Shown here piece by piece: positions 23,123-31,431 of a DNA stretch of 64,000 bases. The stretch is from Hamadaea sp013361475. GTDB lineage: Bacteria; Actinomycetota; Actinomycetes; Mycobacteriales; Micromonosporaceae. The stretch is taken from positions 1 to 64,000 of the forward strand of contig NZ_JBFAHM010000008.1 in NCBI RefSeq assembly GCF_040654195.1, read 5' to 3'. Position numbers and translations under genes: made by a program. The notes beneath the pieces were generated by a model. That model saw nothing but the letters and a program-made list of their open reading frames with translations. It searched no databases and was not told the origin of the DNA. Numbering within the stretch: position 1 is the first letter of the stretch; every line of letters begins with the position of its first letter.

Positions 23123-23608
23123 GAGGTCGCGGGCCATCCACTCGATCCGCAGGTCGGGGTGCGAGTGCAGCGGCTCGAACTCGCCGAGCGAGGTGAAGCC
23201 GTGCCGCAGGTAGAGCTTGCGGGCGGTCTCGTTGCCCTCGGTGACGCCGAGGCGGATGCGAGGGAAGCCCTTCGACCGGGCCCAGTCGAGCGTGTCGGTG
23301 ACCAGCGCGCCGGCGATTCCGGTGCCGCGCATGTCCTCCTCGACCCACATGGCGAGGATCAGCGGCTCGGTGAACTCGGGAACCTCGGCGCAGGCGATCT
23401 GCCCCGCCGGTACGCCGTCGAGGTAGCCGATGCTGCGGACGGCGTCGTCGCCGCGCTCGAGCCACCAGCGGTGCCAGTAGTGATCGTCGGCCCCGGCGGC
23501 GTTGGCGTACGTCTCGCCGTAGGCCGTGGGCGCGAGCCGCAAAGCGTTCAGGCGCAGGGCTTTCCAGGTCTGCCAGTCGTCGAGCGTGGTCCGCCGGATC
23601 TCGATCAC
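23120..23608 (-). CDS. GNAT family N-acetyltransferase
   Basis: A 162-residue standard GNAT domain. The acetyl-CoA pyrophosphate loop is MRGTGIAGALVTDTLDWARS (R/Q-x-x-G-x-A) near residue 95, preceded by beta-4 ILAMWVEEDM and followed by the C-terminal NETARKLYLRHGF typical of RimI-like enzymes. The acceptor is unknown. GTG 23608 lies 6 nt downstream of TAGGGT (23615-23620, minus strand), a leaderless arrangement. Its stop codon lies within the 28-nt tandem repeats. It is divergent from the aminotransferase gene and need not share its function. Confidence 0.85.
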   Translation of the reverse strand: MIEIRRTTLDDWQTWKALRLNALRLAPTAYGETYANAAGADDHYWHRWWLERGDDAVRSIGYLDGVPAGQIACAEVPEFTEPLILAMWVEEDMRGTGIAGALVTDTLDWARSKGFPRIRLGVTEGNETARKLYLRHGFTSLGEFEPLHSHPDLRIEWMARDL

Positions 23609-23750
23609 GGTCCGACCCTATCCGGGGCCGGCCGGGCAGGGCGAACGGGTTACCGGCACCGTTTGTCCGCCCGACGCTGTGTCATTCAGCACGGCCGACG
23701 CCTGACATCCTGTTCGTTGCGTCCGACCGGGGCCGATGGGACTCTGTGGC

Positions 23751-25052
23751 ATGACCACCACCGACGATCTGCTCGCCCGGCATCGGGCCGTGCTACCCGC
23801 CTGGATCAGCCCGTTGTACGCCGAACCGATCGAGCTGGCGTCGGGATCGGGCTGCCGCGTGACCGACGCGTCCGGGCGTACCTATCTGGACTTCTTCGGG
23901 GGCGTGCTCACCACGTCCATCGGCTACGACATCGCCGAGATCTCCGACGCCGTACGCCGTCAGGTCGACACCGGCATCGCGCACTCCTCGACGCTGTACC
24001 TGATCCGCAAACAGGTCGAACTGGCGGAGAAGATCGCCCGCGTCTCCGGTATCCCGGACGCGAAGGTGTTCCTGGCCAACTCGGGGACGGAGGCCAATGA
24101 GACGGCCCTGCTGCTGGCCACCCAGCTCCGGCGCAGCAACCAGATCCTGGCGATGCGCAACTCCTACCACGGCCGCAGTTTCGGCGCCCTCGGCGTCACC
24201 GGCAACCGTGGCTGGGCCGCTTCGTCGCTGACCCCGGTCAACGTCAGCTACCTGCACTCCGGCGACCGCCTGCGGGGTCTGTTCGCCGGGCTCTCCGACG
24301 CCGAGTACATCGCCAAGGCCGTCGAGGATCTGCGTGAGGTGCTGGCCACCACGACCAGCGGCGACGTCGCCTGTCTGATCGCCGAGCCGATCCAGGGCGT
24401 CGGCGGGTTCGTCGCGCCGCCGGACGGCTTCTTCGGCGCGCTCAAGGAAGTCCTCGACGAGTACGGGATCCTGTGGGTCTCCGACGAGGTGCAGACCGGC
24501 TGGGGGCGTACGGGTGAGCACTTCTGGGGCTACCAGGCCCACGACGCCGTCCCGGACATGCTGACCTTCGCCAAGGGCATCGGCAACGGCTACGCTCTCG
24601 GCGGCGTCGTCGCCCGGGCCGAGGTCATGGACTGCCTGACCGCGACCTCGTTCAACACGTTCGGCGGCAACCCGATCTCCAGCGCGGCCGGCGCGGCCGT
24701 CCTCGACTACATCCTGGATCACGATCTGCAGGGCAACGCGGCTCGCGTGGGCGAGGTGCTGCACCGGGGACTCCGCGAGATCGCCGCCGCCTCCCCGATC
24801 GTCGCCGACGTCCGGGGCCGGGGTTTGATGCTCGCCGTCGAATTCGTCGAACCCGGGACGCTGACCCCGTCGCCGCGCGCGACGTTGGGCGTCCTGGAGG
24901 AGTGCAAGGCCGCCGGGCTGCTGGTCGGCAAGGGCGGTCTGTACGGCAACGTGATCCGCATGGGTCCGCCGCTCACCCTGACCGAGGCGGAGGCCAAGGA
25001 GGGCCTGGGCATCCTGGCGCACGCGATCGAGACCGTGGGGGCCGCGCGATGA
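23751..25052 (+). CDS. class III PLP-dependent aminotransferase (omega-amino acid type)
   Basis: A 433-residue fold-type I class III transaminase. It shows FLANSGTEANETALLLA (phosphate cup), RNSYHGRSFGALGVTG, IAEPIQGVGGFVAPP, the Asp of WVSDEVQTGWGRTG that contacts the PLP ring nitrogen, and the Schiff-base Lys in LTFAKGIGNGYALGG. Family options are alanine-glyoxylate, 4-aminobutyrate or beta-alanine/pyruvate transaminase. The coupled MmsA-type dehydrogenase downstream (ATGA overlap) favours an omega-amino acid yielding a semialdehyde, such as beta-alanine or 3-aminoisobutyrate. ATG 23751 is used; five further in-frame residues upstream are possible. Confidence 0.9.
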   Translation: MTTTDDLLARHRAVLPAWISPLYAEPIELASGSGCRVTDASGRTYLDFFGGVLTTSIGYDIAEISDAVRRQVDTGIAHSSTLYLIRKQVELAEKIARVSGIPDAKVFLANSGTEANETALLLATQLRRSNQILAMRNSYHGRSFGALGVTGNRGWAASSLTPVNVSYLHSGDRLRGLFAGLSDAEYIAKAVEDLREVLATTTSGDVACLIAEPIQGVGGFVAPPDGFFGALKEVLDEYGILWVSDEVQTGWGRTGEHFWGYQAHDAVPDMLTFAKGIGNGYALGGVVARAEVMDCLTATSFNTFGGNPISSAAGAAVLDYILDHDLQGNAARVGEVLHRGLREIAAASPIVADVRGRGLMLAVEFVEPGTLTPSPRATLGVLEECKAAGLLVGKGGLYGNVIRMGPPLTLTEAEAKEGLGILAHAIETVGAAR

Positions 25053-26545
25053 GGCACGTCAAGCACTACGTCGCCGGCAAGGACTGGGAACGACCGGGTG
25101 GCGCGGCCCGCCGGGGCGATCTCTACGACCCGGCCACCGGTGAGGTCACCGGGCACGTCGACTTCGCCTCCACCGCAGACGTCGGCGCCGCGGTCACGGC
25201 CGCCGCCGAGGCGTTCCCGGCCTGGCGGGACGCCTCCCTCGCCAAGCGCACCGCCGTCCTGTTCGCGCTGCGCCAGCTCGTCCACGAGCGGCGCGGGGAA
25301 CTCGCCGCCGCGATCACCGCCGAGCACGGCAAGGTCCTCTCCGACGCCGCCGGGGAGGTGCAACGCGGCCTCGAGGTCATCGAGTACGCCTGTGGCATCC
25401 CGACCGCCCTGAAGGGCGGCTTCAGCGAGAACGTCTCCACCGGAGTGGATTCGTACTCGATCCGCCAGCCGCTGGGCGTCGCCGCGGTCATCTCGCCCTT
25501 CAACTTCCCGGCGATGGTGCCGTTGTGGTTCGTGCCGATCGCGATCGCGGCGGGCAACACGGTCGTCCTGAAACCGTCGGAGAAGGACCCGACGGCGTCC
25601 ACCCTGCTCGCCGCGTGGTTCAGCGAGGCCGGGCTGCCCGACGGCGTACTGAACGTCGTGCACGGCGACAAGGAGGCCGTCGACGCGCTACTCGACCACC
25701 CCGACGTGAAGTCGGTGTCGTTCGTCGGCTCCACTCCGATCGCCCACTACGTCTACGAGCGCGGGACGGCCAACGGCAAACGCGTACAGGCGCTGGGCGG
25801 GGCGAAGAACCACATGGTGGTGCTGCCCGACGCCGACCTCGATCTGGCGGCCGACGCGGCGGTCAGCGCCGGATTCGGCTCGGCCGGCGAACGGTGCATG
25901 GCGATCTCGGTCGTCGTCGCGGTCGAGCCGGTGGCCGACGAGCTGACCGCCAAGATCACCGAACGCATGGCGCAGATCCGCACCGGCGACGGCCGCCGTG
26001 GCTGCGACATGGGCCCGCTGGTCACCCGGGAGCACCGTGACAAGGTCGCCGGCTACCTGGAGGCGGGCGTACGTGAGGGCGCGACGCTGGTCGTCGACGG
26101 GCGCGGCGTCGAGCCGGACGGCGACCGGGCCGGCTTCTGGCTCGGCCCCACCTTGTTCGACGACGTCCGGCCGGAGATGTCCATCTACACGGACGAGATC
26201 TTCGGACCGGTTCTCTCGATCGTCCGCGTCCGGACGTACGAGGAGGCGGTCGCGCTCGTCAACGCCGGCCGCTACGGCAACGGCACGGCGATCTTCACCA
26301 ACGACGGCGGGGCCGCCCGGCGGTACCAGCACGAGGTCGAGGTCGGCATGATCGGGGTCAACGTCCCGATTCCGGTGCCCATGGCGTACTACTCCTTCGG
26401 CGGGTGGAAGGCGTCGCTGTTCGGCGATACGCACGCCCACGGCGCCGAAGGCGTCCACTTCTTCACCCGCGGCAAGGTGGTTACCAGCCGCTGGCTCGAC
26501 CCCTCGCACGGTGGGGTGAATCTGGGGTTCCCCACCCAAAGCTGA
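25049..26545 (+). CDS. mmsA: CoA-acylating methylmalonate/malonate semialdehyde dehydrogenase
   Basis: A 498-residue aldehyde dehydrogenase of the MmsA branch: HYVAGKDWERPGGAARRGDLY at the start (residues 4-24), AVISPFNFPAMVPLWFVPIA, VLKPSEKDPTAS, ALGGAKNHMVVLPDADLD (MmsA-specific), the catalytic Cys in GSAGERCMAIS, and EIFGPVLSIVR. MmsA enzymes oxidise methylmalonate or malonate semialdehyde to propionyl- or acetyl-CoA, with CoA as acceptor. The ATG overlaps the aminotransferase stop (ATGA), so the pair forms a two-step route from an omega-amino acid to acyl-CoA. A strong terminator follows. Whether the natural substrate is beta-alanine, valine or thymine derived is not decided by sequence. 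Confidence 0.92.
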   Translation: MRHVKHYVAGKDWERPGGAARRGDLYDPATGEVTGHVDFASTADVGAAVTAAAEAFPAWRDASLAKRTAVLFALRQLVHERRGELAAAITAEHGKVLSDAAGEVQRGLEVIEYACGIPTALKGGFSENVSTGVDSYSIRQPLGVAAVISPFNFPAMVPLWFVPIAIAAGNTVVLKPSEKDPTASTLLAAWFSEAGLPDGVLNVVHGDKEAVDALLDHPDVKSVSFVGSTPIAHYVYERGTANGKRVQALGGAKNHMVVLPDADLDLAADAAVSAGFGSAGERCMAISVVVAVEPVADELTAKITERMAQIRTGDGRRGCDMGPLVTREHRDKVAGYLEAGVREGATLVVDGRGVEPDGDRAGFWLGPTLFDDVRPEMSIYTDEIFGPVLSIVRVRTYEEAVALVNAGRYGNGTAIFTNDGGAARRYQHEVEVGMIGVNVPIPVPMAYYSFGGWKASLFGDTHAHGAEGVHFFTRGKVVTSRWLDPSHGGVNLGFPTQS

Positions 26546-26565
26546 TCATCATCCCGATCATCCTC

Positions 26566-26608
26566 GGCGTCCGGTTCACGCGGTTTTGTGTGGACCGGAC
26601 GCCGTTTT
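26566..26608 (+). terminator. intrinsic terminator of the aminotransferase-mmsA operon
   Basis: A perfect 10-bp stem (GGCGTCCGGT / ACCGGACGCC) followed by GTTTT. Confidence 0.75.
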
Positions 26609-26803
26609 CATGGGCGATATTCTTACCAAAGCGCTGTCCGAAAGATCCGATTACCAATCCGGTACGCCGCCCGCCCCCATCCGCCGGGCCATCGACGACA
26701 GTGACCTTGGTCTCCCGCATTCGCCCTGGTAGACGTGGCCGTGGCCGGTGTCACTGTGGCATGATCGGCCGGGCTCACCCCGGCGTCGCCTAGATAACGG
26801 GTT

Positions 26804-26860
26804 GGAAAACTTTCCTCAACTACTTGACAAGGTAGCGGTTGTAGTAAGAACTTTTACCAA
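26804..26860 (+). promoter_or_regulatory. AT-rich promoter/operator region of the rpiR-type gene
   Basis: TTGACA (26824-26829) is a consensus -35; an AGAACT hexamer 17 nt downstream (26847-26852) is the best -10. It is overlapped by the imperfect palindrome GTAAGAACTTTTAC (26844-26857), and GGAAA-AC-TTTCC lies at 26804-26815. The stretch is strikingly AT-rich for this genome. Autoregulation by the MurR/RpiR protein is inferred. Confidence 0.5.
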
Positions 26861-26917
26861 CAACAGTAAACACTCCTGCGTATTAGTTGGGCTTCGAGCC
26901 GAAGGGGAATGCCGCTC

Positions 26918-27874
26918 ATGGATGGCGAGGTGACGGTCAGCACGGGACAGCCCGTGTCGGCCACCGTCGTACCCGCGGCCCGGAGCGCCGACGGCGAAGC
27001 CGAGAGCCTGCTCACGCGCATCCGCTCGCAGCTTCCGGAGTTCACGGGGGCGTTGCGGCGGGTGGCCGATCATGTTTTGGCGGATCCGGCGGCGGCGGCG
27101 CGGGCGACGATCGTGGAGTTGGCGGAGCGTAGTGGGACGTCGCCGGCGACGGTGACCCGGTTCTGCCGGGCGTTGGGTTTCGACGGGTACGCGGATCTGC
27201 GGTTGGGGATCGCGGGGGAGACCGGGCGGTTGGCTCGGTCGGCCGGGTGGCAGGTCGACATCGGGCGGGAGATTCAGCCGACGGATCCGTTGGAGCGGGT
27301 GTTGTCGCAGTTGATGGCGGCGGACACCCTCGCGATGCGGGATACGGCGGCGCGGATCGATCTGGGTGCGGTGGAGCGGGCGGCGGACGCGATCGCGGCG
27401 GCGTCGCGGGTGGACATCTACGGGGCGTCGGGTAGTGCCCTGGTGGGTGAGGAGCTGCAGTTCTCGTTGCATCGGATCGGGATCGCGGCGTGGGCGTGGA
27501 CCGACATTCACAACGGGTTGGCCAGTGCGGCGCTGTTGGGTCCGGGTGATGTGGCGTTGGGGATCTCGCATTCGGGGCAGACCCGGGAGACGATCGAGAT
27601 GATCGCCGAGGCGGGCAGCCATGGTGCGACGACGATCGCGTTGACCAGCTTCCCGCGTTCACCCCTGGCCGACGTCGCCGACTTCGTGCTGTTGACGGCG
27701 ACCCAAGCGACGACGTTCCGCCCGGACGCGTTGTCGGCGCGGCATCCGCAGCTGGTGGTGCTGGACCTGTTGTACATCGCGGTGGCGCAGCGCACGCATG
27801 AGCGCTCGCACGCGGCCTTTCAGCGTACGGCGCGTGCGGTGGAGGCCCATCGGATCAAGGAGGTCGCCGAATGA
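26918..27874 (+). CDS. MurR/RpiR-family transcriptional regulator with SIS domain
   Basis: About 318 residues. An N-terminal HTH_6 (LAERSGTSPATVTRFCRALG, near residues 64-83) is followed by a SIS sugar-phosphate-binding domain (VDIYGASGSALVGEELQF, GDVALGISHSGQTRETIEMI). Such repressors sense phosphorylated amino sugars or hexoses, which fits the sugar ABC importer downstream. Of two ATGs, 26918 has better spacing from AAGGGG than 26909 (1 nt). Codons in the middle (27040-27610) end in G or T far more than at either end, giving a mosaic look. The stop overlaps a 50-codon ORF that has a perfect ribosome binding site. Confidence 0.87.
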   Translation: MDGEVTVSTGQPVSATVVPAARSADGEAESLLTRIRSQLPEFTGALRRVADHVLADPAAAARATIVELAERSGTSPATVTRFCRALGFDGYADLRLGIAGETGRLARSAGWQVDIGREIQPTDPLERVLSQLMAADTLAMRDTAARIDLGAVERAADAIAAASRVDIYGASGSALVGEELQFSLHRIGIAAWAWTDIHNGLASAALLGPGDVALGISHSGQTRETIEMIAEAGSHGATTIALTSFPRSPLADVADFVLLTATQATTFRPDALSARHPQLVVLDLLYIAVAQRTHERSHAAFQRTARAVEAHRIKEVAE

Positions 27875-28023
27875 GGAACCTCCAGACAGTCTTCGACGCG
27901 GCGCTGACGCCGCACCGCGTCGAGGTCCCTTCGGGGATGTGTTTCATGACCGTCCTCTCGGGGACGAACGCCAACCCTTACCTCGAGTCCCGGTGGACCG
28001 GACGTCTCCGGCCCATCGCCTGA
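27871..28023 (+). CDS. 50-residue small protein coupled to the rpiR-type gene (candidate)
   Basis: ATG 27871 overlaps the preceding TGA (ATGA) and follows AAGGAGGT (27857-27864) with 6-nt spacing, the best ribosome binding site in this region. The frame begins MRNLQTVFDAALTPHRVEV and ends TGRLRPIA, stopping 20 nt before the binding-protein gene. It is polar, with no signal or membrane helix, and resembles no family I know. It could be a real micro-protein or a coupling ORF that carries ribosomes toward the next gene. Confidence 0.5.
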   Translation: MRNLQTVFDAALTPHRVEVPSGMCFMTVLSGTNANPYLESRWTGRLRPIA

Positions 28024-28043
28024 CCCGTACCGAGGAGACAAAG

Positions 28044-29471
28044 ATGTCCAACTCCCCCTCTGAGCTGAACCGCCGCACGGTTCTGCGCCGTGCCGCGGTG
28101 GCCGGCGCGCTCGCCGTGCCCGCCGTCAGCTTCCTGGCCGCATGCACCGACGACGACAAGGGCGGCGACACCGGCGGCGCGGCCAAGTCCCCGACCAACC
28201 CGTTCGGCATGAAGGAAGACGCGACCGTCGAGGTCGTCATCTTCGACGGCGGCTACGGTCAGAAGTACGCGACCGACGGCCTGGAGCCGAACTTCAAGGC
28301 GGCCTGGCCGAAGGCGACCGTCAAGCACACCGCCACTCAGGACATCACGGCGCTGCTGCAGCCGCGGTTCCAGGGCGGCAACCCGCCGGAGTTCGTGAAC
28401 AACTCCGGCACGAAGTCGATGGACTTCGGCGCCCTGGTGGCCGACGAGCAGCTGGCCGACCTGACCGAGCTGTGGGACGCCCCGTCCGTCGACGACCAGG
28501 CCAAGAAGGTGCGTGACACCGTCTTCTCCGGCACCGTCGAGGCGGGTTCCTTCAACGGCAAGCCGTTCGTGCTGTACTACGTGTCGACCGTGTTCGGCAT
28601 CTGGTACTCCGGCAAGCTCTTCAAGGACAACGGCTGGGAGGCCCCGAAGGACTGGGCCGGCTTCCTCGCGCTGTGCGAGAAGATCAAGGCCAAGGGCATC
28701 ACGCCCTACGGCTACGCCGGCGCCAACGCGGCGTACTACCAGTGGAACGTCATCCTGACGCAGGCCGCGAAGATCGGCGGCGCCGACATCCTCAAGAACA
28801 TCGACAACCTCGAGGACGGCGCCTGGACCAACGACGCCGTCGTCAAGGCCGCCTCCGCGTGGGGCACCCTGGCGTCGAAGGGTTACATCAACCCGGCGTT
28901 CGAGGGCCTCAAGCACACCGAGGTGCAGCTCCAGCAGAACCAGTACAAGCTGGCGATGTACCCGTCGGGCGACTGGCTGGAGGGCGAGCAGGCCGCCACC
29001 ACGCCGAAGGACTTCGAGTACCAGCTGACGCCGGTCCCGGCGTACGACGGCTCCGACAAGCTGTCGCCGGCGGCGGTCCGCTCGGCGGCCGGTGAGGGCT
29101 ACTTCGTCTCGAAGTCGTCGGCCAACAAGGCGGCCGGTCTGGAGTTCATGCGCCAGATGCTCTCCAAGAAGAGCGCTCGCGCGTTCACCGAGATCACCGA
29201 GGCGCACGCGCCGACCGTGGTCGCGGGCGCGTCGGACGGCTTCGCCTTCCCGGCGGGCGTCAAGAGCTCGCAGGCGGCTCTCGCCGCGGCGGGCAAGGAT
29301 GTCGTTACCCTCTTCTTCGACGGTTGGTACCAGGACCTCGACAAGGAGGCCCGGGCCGCCACCAACGAGCTCATGTTCGGCCGCATCGACGGCAAGGCGT
29401 GGGGCGAGCGGATCCAGAAGAAGGCGGACGCCATCAAGAAGGACGCGTCCATCACCAAGTTCAAGCGCTGA
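28044..29471 (+). CDS. sugar ABC transporter substrate-binding lipoprotein (NgcE-like)
   Basis: A 475-residue extracellular solute-binding protein, family 1. The N-terminus has a twin-arginine signal (NRRTVLRRAAVAGALAVPA) and a lipobox SFLAAC, so it is exported by Tat as a lipoprotein. The mature part includes GKPFVLYYVSTVFGIWYSGK and ends with a helical lobe. Overall layout resembles NgcE, the N-acetylglucosamine/diacetylchitobiose binder of Streptomyces, and the SIS-type regulator upstream fits an amino sugar. A GAGGAGAC ribosome binding site precedes ATG 28044. Ligand identity is inference. No ATPase is encoded nearby, so a shared MsiK-type ATPase is expected. Confidence 0.85.
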   Translation: MSNSPSELNRRTVLRRAAVAGALAVPAVSFLAACTDDDKGGDTGGAAKSPTNPFGMKEDATVEVVIFDGGYGQKYATDGLEPNFKAAWPKATVKHTATQDITALLQPRFQGGNPPEFVNNSGTKSMDFGALVADEQLADLTELWDAPSVDDQAKKVRDTVFSGTVEAGSFNGKPFVLYYVSTVFGIWYSGKLFKDNGWEAPKDWAGFLALCEKIKAKGITPYGYAGANAAYYQWNVILTQAAKIGGADILKNIDNLEDGAWTNDAVVKAASAWGTLASKGYINPAFEGLKHTEVQLQQNQYKLAMYPSGDWLEGEQAATTPKDFEYQLTPVPAYDGSDKLSPAAVRSAAGEGYFVSKSSANKAAGLEFMRQMLSKKSARAFTEITEAHAPTVVAGASDGFAFPAGVKSSQAALAAAGKDVVTLFFDGWYQDLDKEARAATNELMFGRIDGKAWGERIQKKADAIKKDASITKFKR

Positions 29472-29489
29472 TTTAGGAGCGTTGGGGTC

Positions 29490-30404
29490 ATGCGGCACGG
29501 CAAGTACCCGTTCGTGGCGGGCTTTCTCTTCCTGCCGGTCCTCCTGTATGTAACGTTCGTCATCTATCCAACGTTGCGAACGTTCTACATCTCGATGACC
29601 GCGTGGCGAGGCTTTGCGGTTCCGCCGAGGTGGATCGGCTTCGACAACTACAAGCAGTTGTTCGACGACGACCGCTTCTGGCAGGCCATCACGCATCACC
29701 TCGAGTTGCTTGTCGCGCTGCCACTGATCACCATCGCGATCGCCCTGTTCTTCGCGTTCCTGTTGAACGTGGGCGGTGGCTCCAAGGGTGGCGTGCGGAC
29801 CGGGGTCTGGGGGTCGAAGTTCTACCGGGTGGTGTTCTTCCTCCCCCAGGTCCTGGCCGTCGCCATCGTCGGCGTGATGTTCCAGACGGTCTACCGTCCG
29901 GACAACACCGGCCTGGTCAACGGGGTGCTCACCAAGATCGGGCTGGACCCGATCGCCCTGCTGGTCAACAAGAACACCGCGTTGTGGTCGATCATGTTCG
30001 TCGCCATCTGGCAGGCGGTCGGCTTCTACGTCGTGCTCTTCTCGGCGGGGATGTCCAGCATCCCCGCCGAGATCTACGAGGCCGCCGAGCTCGACGGCGC
30101 CTCCCGCTTCTCGCTGTTCTTCCGGGTCACGCTGCCGCTGCTGTGGGACACGATCCAGGTCGCCTGGGTCTACCTCGGCATCGCCGCGTTCGACTTCTTC
30201 GCGCTGGTCAACGTGCTGGCGCAGGACGGCGGTTACGGCGGTCCGGACGGAGCGACCACGACACTGGCGACCGAGCTGTACTACGCGGCGTCCAAGAGCA
30301 AGCTCGGCTACGCGTCGGCGATCGGTGTCGTCCTCTTCTTCTTGACGCTGACCTTCGCCGCGCTGACACTGCGTGTCACCAAGCGCGAAACCATCGAGTA
30401 CTGA
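29490..30404 (+). CDS. sugar ABC transporter permease (MalF/NgcF type)
   Basis: A 304-residue inner-membrane permease with six helices. It opens with FLFLPVLLYVTFVIYPTLRT and WIGFDNYKQLF, the MalF-like signature, and carries the EAA loop EIYEAAELDGASRFSLFFRV that docks on the ATPase. It lies 18 nt after the binding-protein gene, preceded by TTTAGGAGCG, and directly abuts the second permease. It forms a heterodimer with that protein in the cytoplasmic membrane. Confidence 0.9.
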   Translation: MRHGKYPFVAGFLFLPVLLYVTFVIYPTLRTFYISMTAWRGFAVPPRWIGFDNYKQLFDDDRFWQAITHHLELLVALPLITIAIALFFAFLLNVGGGSKGGVRTGVWGSKFYRVVFFLPQVLAVAIVGVMFQTVYRPDNTGLVNGVLTKIGLDPIALLVNKNTALWSIMFVAIWQAVGFYVVLFSAGMSSIPAEIYEAAELDGASRFSLFFRVTLPLLWDTIQVAWVYLGIAAFDFFALVNVLAQDGGYGGPDGATTTLATELYYAASKSKLGYASAIGVVLFFLTLTFAALTLRVTKRETIEY

Positions 30405-30416
30405 GTGGGAACCGCG

Positions 30417-31340
30417 ATGACGACGAACACCACCCCCGCACAGGACCGCAGGCCGGCCTCCGCGAGCCCGGCCGCGCTGACGACGGCCGGCCGTCAGAAG
30501 CGGGAGATCCGTTTCTTCTCCCGGCTCAGCAGCCTTTCGCTGATGATCTGGTCGGTCATCATCCTGGGTCCGCTCCTCTGGGTCTTCCTCTCCTCCTTCA
30601 AGTCGCCGGAGGAGATCTTCAGCAGCCCCTGGACCCTCCCGTCGAAGCTGCGGTGGGACAACTGGGAGCGCGCCTGGAACACCGCGCACATCGGCACCTA
30701 CATGCTCAACAGCGTGATCGTGGTGGCCATCAGCACCTTCGGCACGATGCTGCTCGGCTCGATGGCCGCGTACGTGCTCGCGCGGTACAAGTTCTTCGGC
30801 AACCGCTTCATCTACTACCTGTTCGTCTCGGGCCTGGCCTTCCCGGTCTTCCTCGCGCTGGTGCCGCTCTTCTTCGTGGTACGCGACCTGGGCCTGCTCG
30901 GCACCAAGACCGGCCTGATCCTCGTCTACATCTCCTACTCGCTGCCCTTCACCGTCTTCTTCCTCAGCGCCTTCTTCAAGACGCTGCCGACGTCGGTGGC
31001 CGAAGCGGCGATGATCGACGGCGCCGGGCACATGAAGCTGTTCTTCCGCGTCATGCTGCCGATGGCCAAGTCCGGTCTGATCAGCGTCGGCATCTTCAAC
31101 ATCATCGGGCAGTGGGCGCAGTACCTCCTGCCGCTCTACCTGATCCCGGGCGGTGAGGAGTATCAGGGCAACTGGGTCCTCACCCAGGGCATCGCCTCGA
31201 TCTCCGTCGCGGCCGGCTTCAAGTCCGACTGGGGCGCGCTGTTCGCGGCGATCACCATCGCGATCCTCCCGATGATCATCATCTACGCCGTGATGCAGCG
31301 GCAGATCCAGGCGGGTCTGACCGCCGGCGCGGTCAAGTAA
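30417..31340 (+). CDS. sugar ABC transporter permease (MalG/NgcG type)
   Basis: About 307 residues, six helices, with the MalG-type EAA loop SVAEAAMIDGAGHMKLFFRV and the start SLSLMIWSVIILGPLLWVFL. A GTG at 30405 immediately after the stop of the first permease is possible; ATG 30417 is preferred for its GAGTGGG-like upstream site. The C-terminus AGLTAGAVK is typical. With the preceding genes it makes an importer lacking its own ATPase. A strong terminator follows 27 nt downstream. Confidence 0.9.
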   Translation: MTTNTTPAQDRRPASASPAALTTAGRQKREIRFFSRLSSLSLMIWSVIILGPLLWVFLSSFKSPEEIFSSPWTLPSKLRWDNWERAWNTAHIGTYMLNSVIVVAISTFGTMLLGSMAAYVLARYKFFGNRFIYYLFVSGLAFPVFLALVPLFFVVRDLGLLGTKTGLILVYISYSLPFTVFFLSAFFKTLPTSVAEAAMIDGAGHMKLFFRVMLPMAKSGLISVGIFNIIGQWAQYLLPLYLIPGGEEYQGNWVLTQGIASISVAAGFKSDWGALFAAITIAILPMIIIYAVMQRQIQAGLTAGAVK

Positions 31341-31367
31341 CCCTCCGCACGTAACCCATCCCCACCG

Positions 31368-31403
31368 AACGAGCCGATCTCCAGCTGGGAGGTCGGCTCG
31401 TTT
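31368..31403 (+). terminator. intrinsic terminator of the sugar importer operon
   Basis: A 10-bp stem (AACGAGCCGA / TCGGCTCGTT) with an inner CTCC/GGAG extension and a trailing TTTG. Confidence 0.75.
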
Positions 31404-31431
31404 GTCGTACGGGGGACGCAGAATGAGCAGC

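Noticed and set aside
31402..31430. Upstream ATG (31402) as start of the PolA-like gene
   Set aside because: It lies in the terminator T-tract of the previous operon, and the -10-like CAGAAT plus GTG arrangement 30 nt later fits the rest of the window.
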